From Myotis daubentonii (taxonomy: Eukaryota; Chordata; Mammalia; Chiroptera; Vespertilionidae): DNA of 64,000 nucleotides. The DNA lies in assembly GCF_963259705.1 (NCBI RefSeq), contig NC_081841.1, positions 93,976,559-94,040,558 on the forward strand. Direction: 5' to 3'. The position numbers were made by a program, and so were the translations under genes. The notes beneath the pieces were generated by a model. It was not told where the DNA came from. It saw only the letters and a list, made by a program, of their open reading frames with translations, and did not search any database. Shown here piece after piece: positions 63,740 through 64,000 of the stretch; position 1 is the first letter of the stretch, and the number at the start of each line of letters is the position of its first letter.

Positions 63740-63960
63740 GTCAAGCCCAGATTACAAATAATAGCTAATCTTTCTTGAGCATTTACTGTGTGCCAGATCT
63801 GTGCTTTACATGAAATAGCTCGTGTAATCCTGACAGTCACTCAAGGGGATAAAGTGCTGTTACCATATCCCAGATGAGGAAACCAAGACACTGATGACTG
63901 CAGTAACTTGTGCAAGCTAGCAAGCAGCAGGCTGAGATCTGAATCCAGGCATACTCATTC
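63740..63960 (-). repeat. MIR SINE, nearly full length
   Basis: 'taatagctaatctttcttga', 'gcatttactgtgtgccagat', 'cccagatgaggaaaccaaga', 'gagatctgaatccaggcata' are the reverse MIR order. Confidence 0.92.
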
Positions 63961-64000
63961 CAGAGGCTGCATCCTTAACCTCCACACAAAACTACCTCAG

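Overview
The window is nuclear DNA from a vespertilionid bat. The evidence is the mix of lineage-restricted repeats: tRNA-derived Ves SINEs, many rolling-circle Helitrons of the HeliBat type (5' TC, 3' hairpin then CTAG, inserted between A and T), short hAT elements with 8-bp target duplications, and bat-type L1 3' ends. Older L1, L2, MIR, MER5 and ERVL-like remnants lie beneath them. Species cannot be fixed from sequence alone.

One gene is supported: PRMT8, the brain-enriched, plasma-membrane-associated type I protein arginine methyltransferase, on the minus strand. Five coding exons are present with GT-AG borders and consistent phases: exon 2 (41074-41259), exon 3 (23119-23274), exon 4 (20921-20984), exon 5 (6566-6708) and exon 6 (5863-5950). 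Joined, they read without interruption from the SH3-ligand-like proline-rich N-terminal segment through the SAM-binding core and the double-E catalytic loop into the start of the beta barrel. Exon 1 (with the myristoylation site) and the exons after 6 were not found, so the gene runs off both ends.

Layout: 1-5862 is intron 6 with a 400-bp polypurine tract; 5951-6565 is the short intron 5; 6709-20920 is intron 4 with two near-identical Helitrons in inverted orientation; 20985-23118 is intron 3; 23275-41073 is intron 2, a deeply nested repeat bed (old antisense L1 hit by a hAT element, bat L1s, a retrocopy, a U2 snRNA fragment and Helitrons; then an ERVL-like remnant; then a composite Helitron); 41260-64000 is part of intron 1, with a 0.55-kb local duplication, a 28-bp minisatellite and mostly ancient repeats.

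The most unusual structure is 34596-37290. It has a Helitron 3' end on the left and a Helitron 5' end on the right, contains tandem Helitron units plus L1, Ves and hAT sequence, and interrupts a MIR at exactly one A/T dinucleotide so that removing it restores a gapless MIR. It looks like a single composite Helitron that carried host repeat DNA. No other protein-coding gene, functional RNA gene or CRISPR array is supported; the remaining open frames are chance or repeat-derived.
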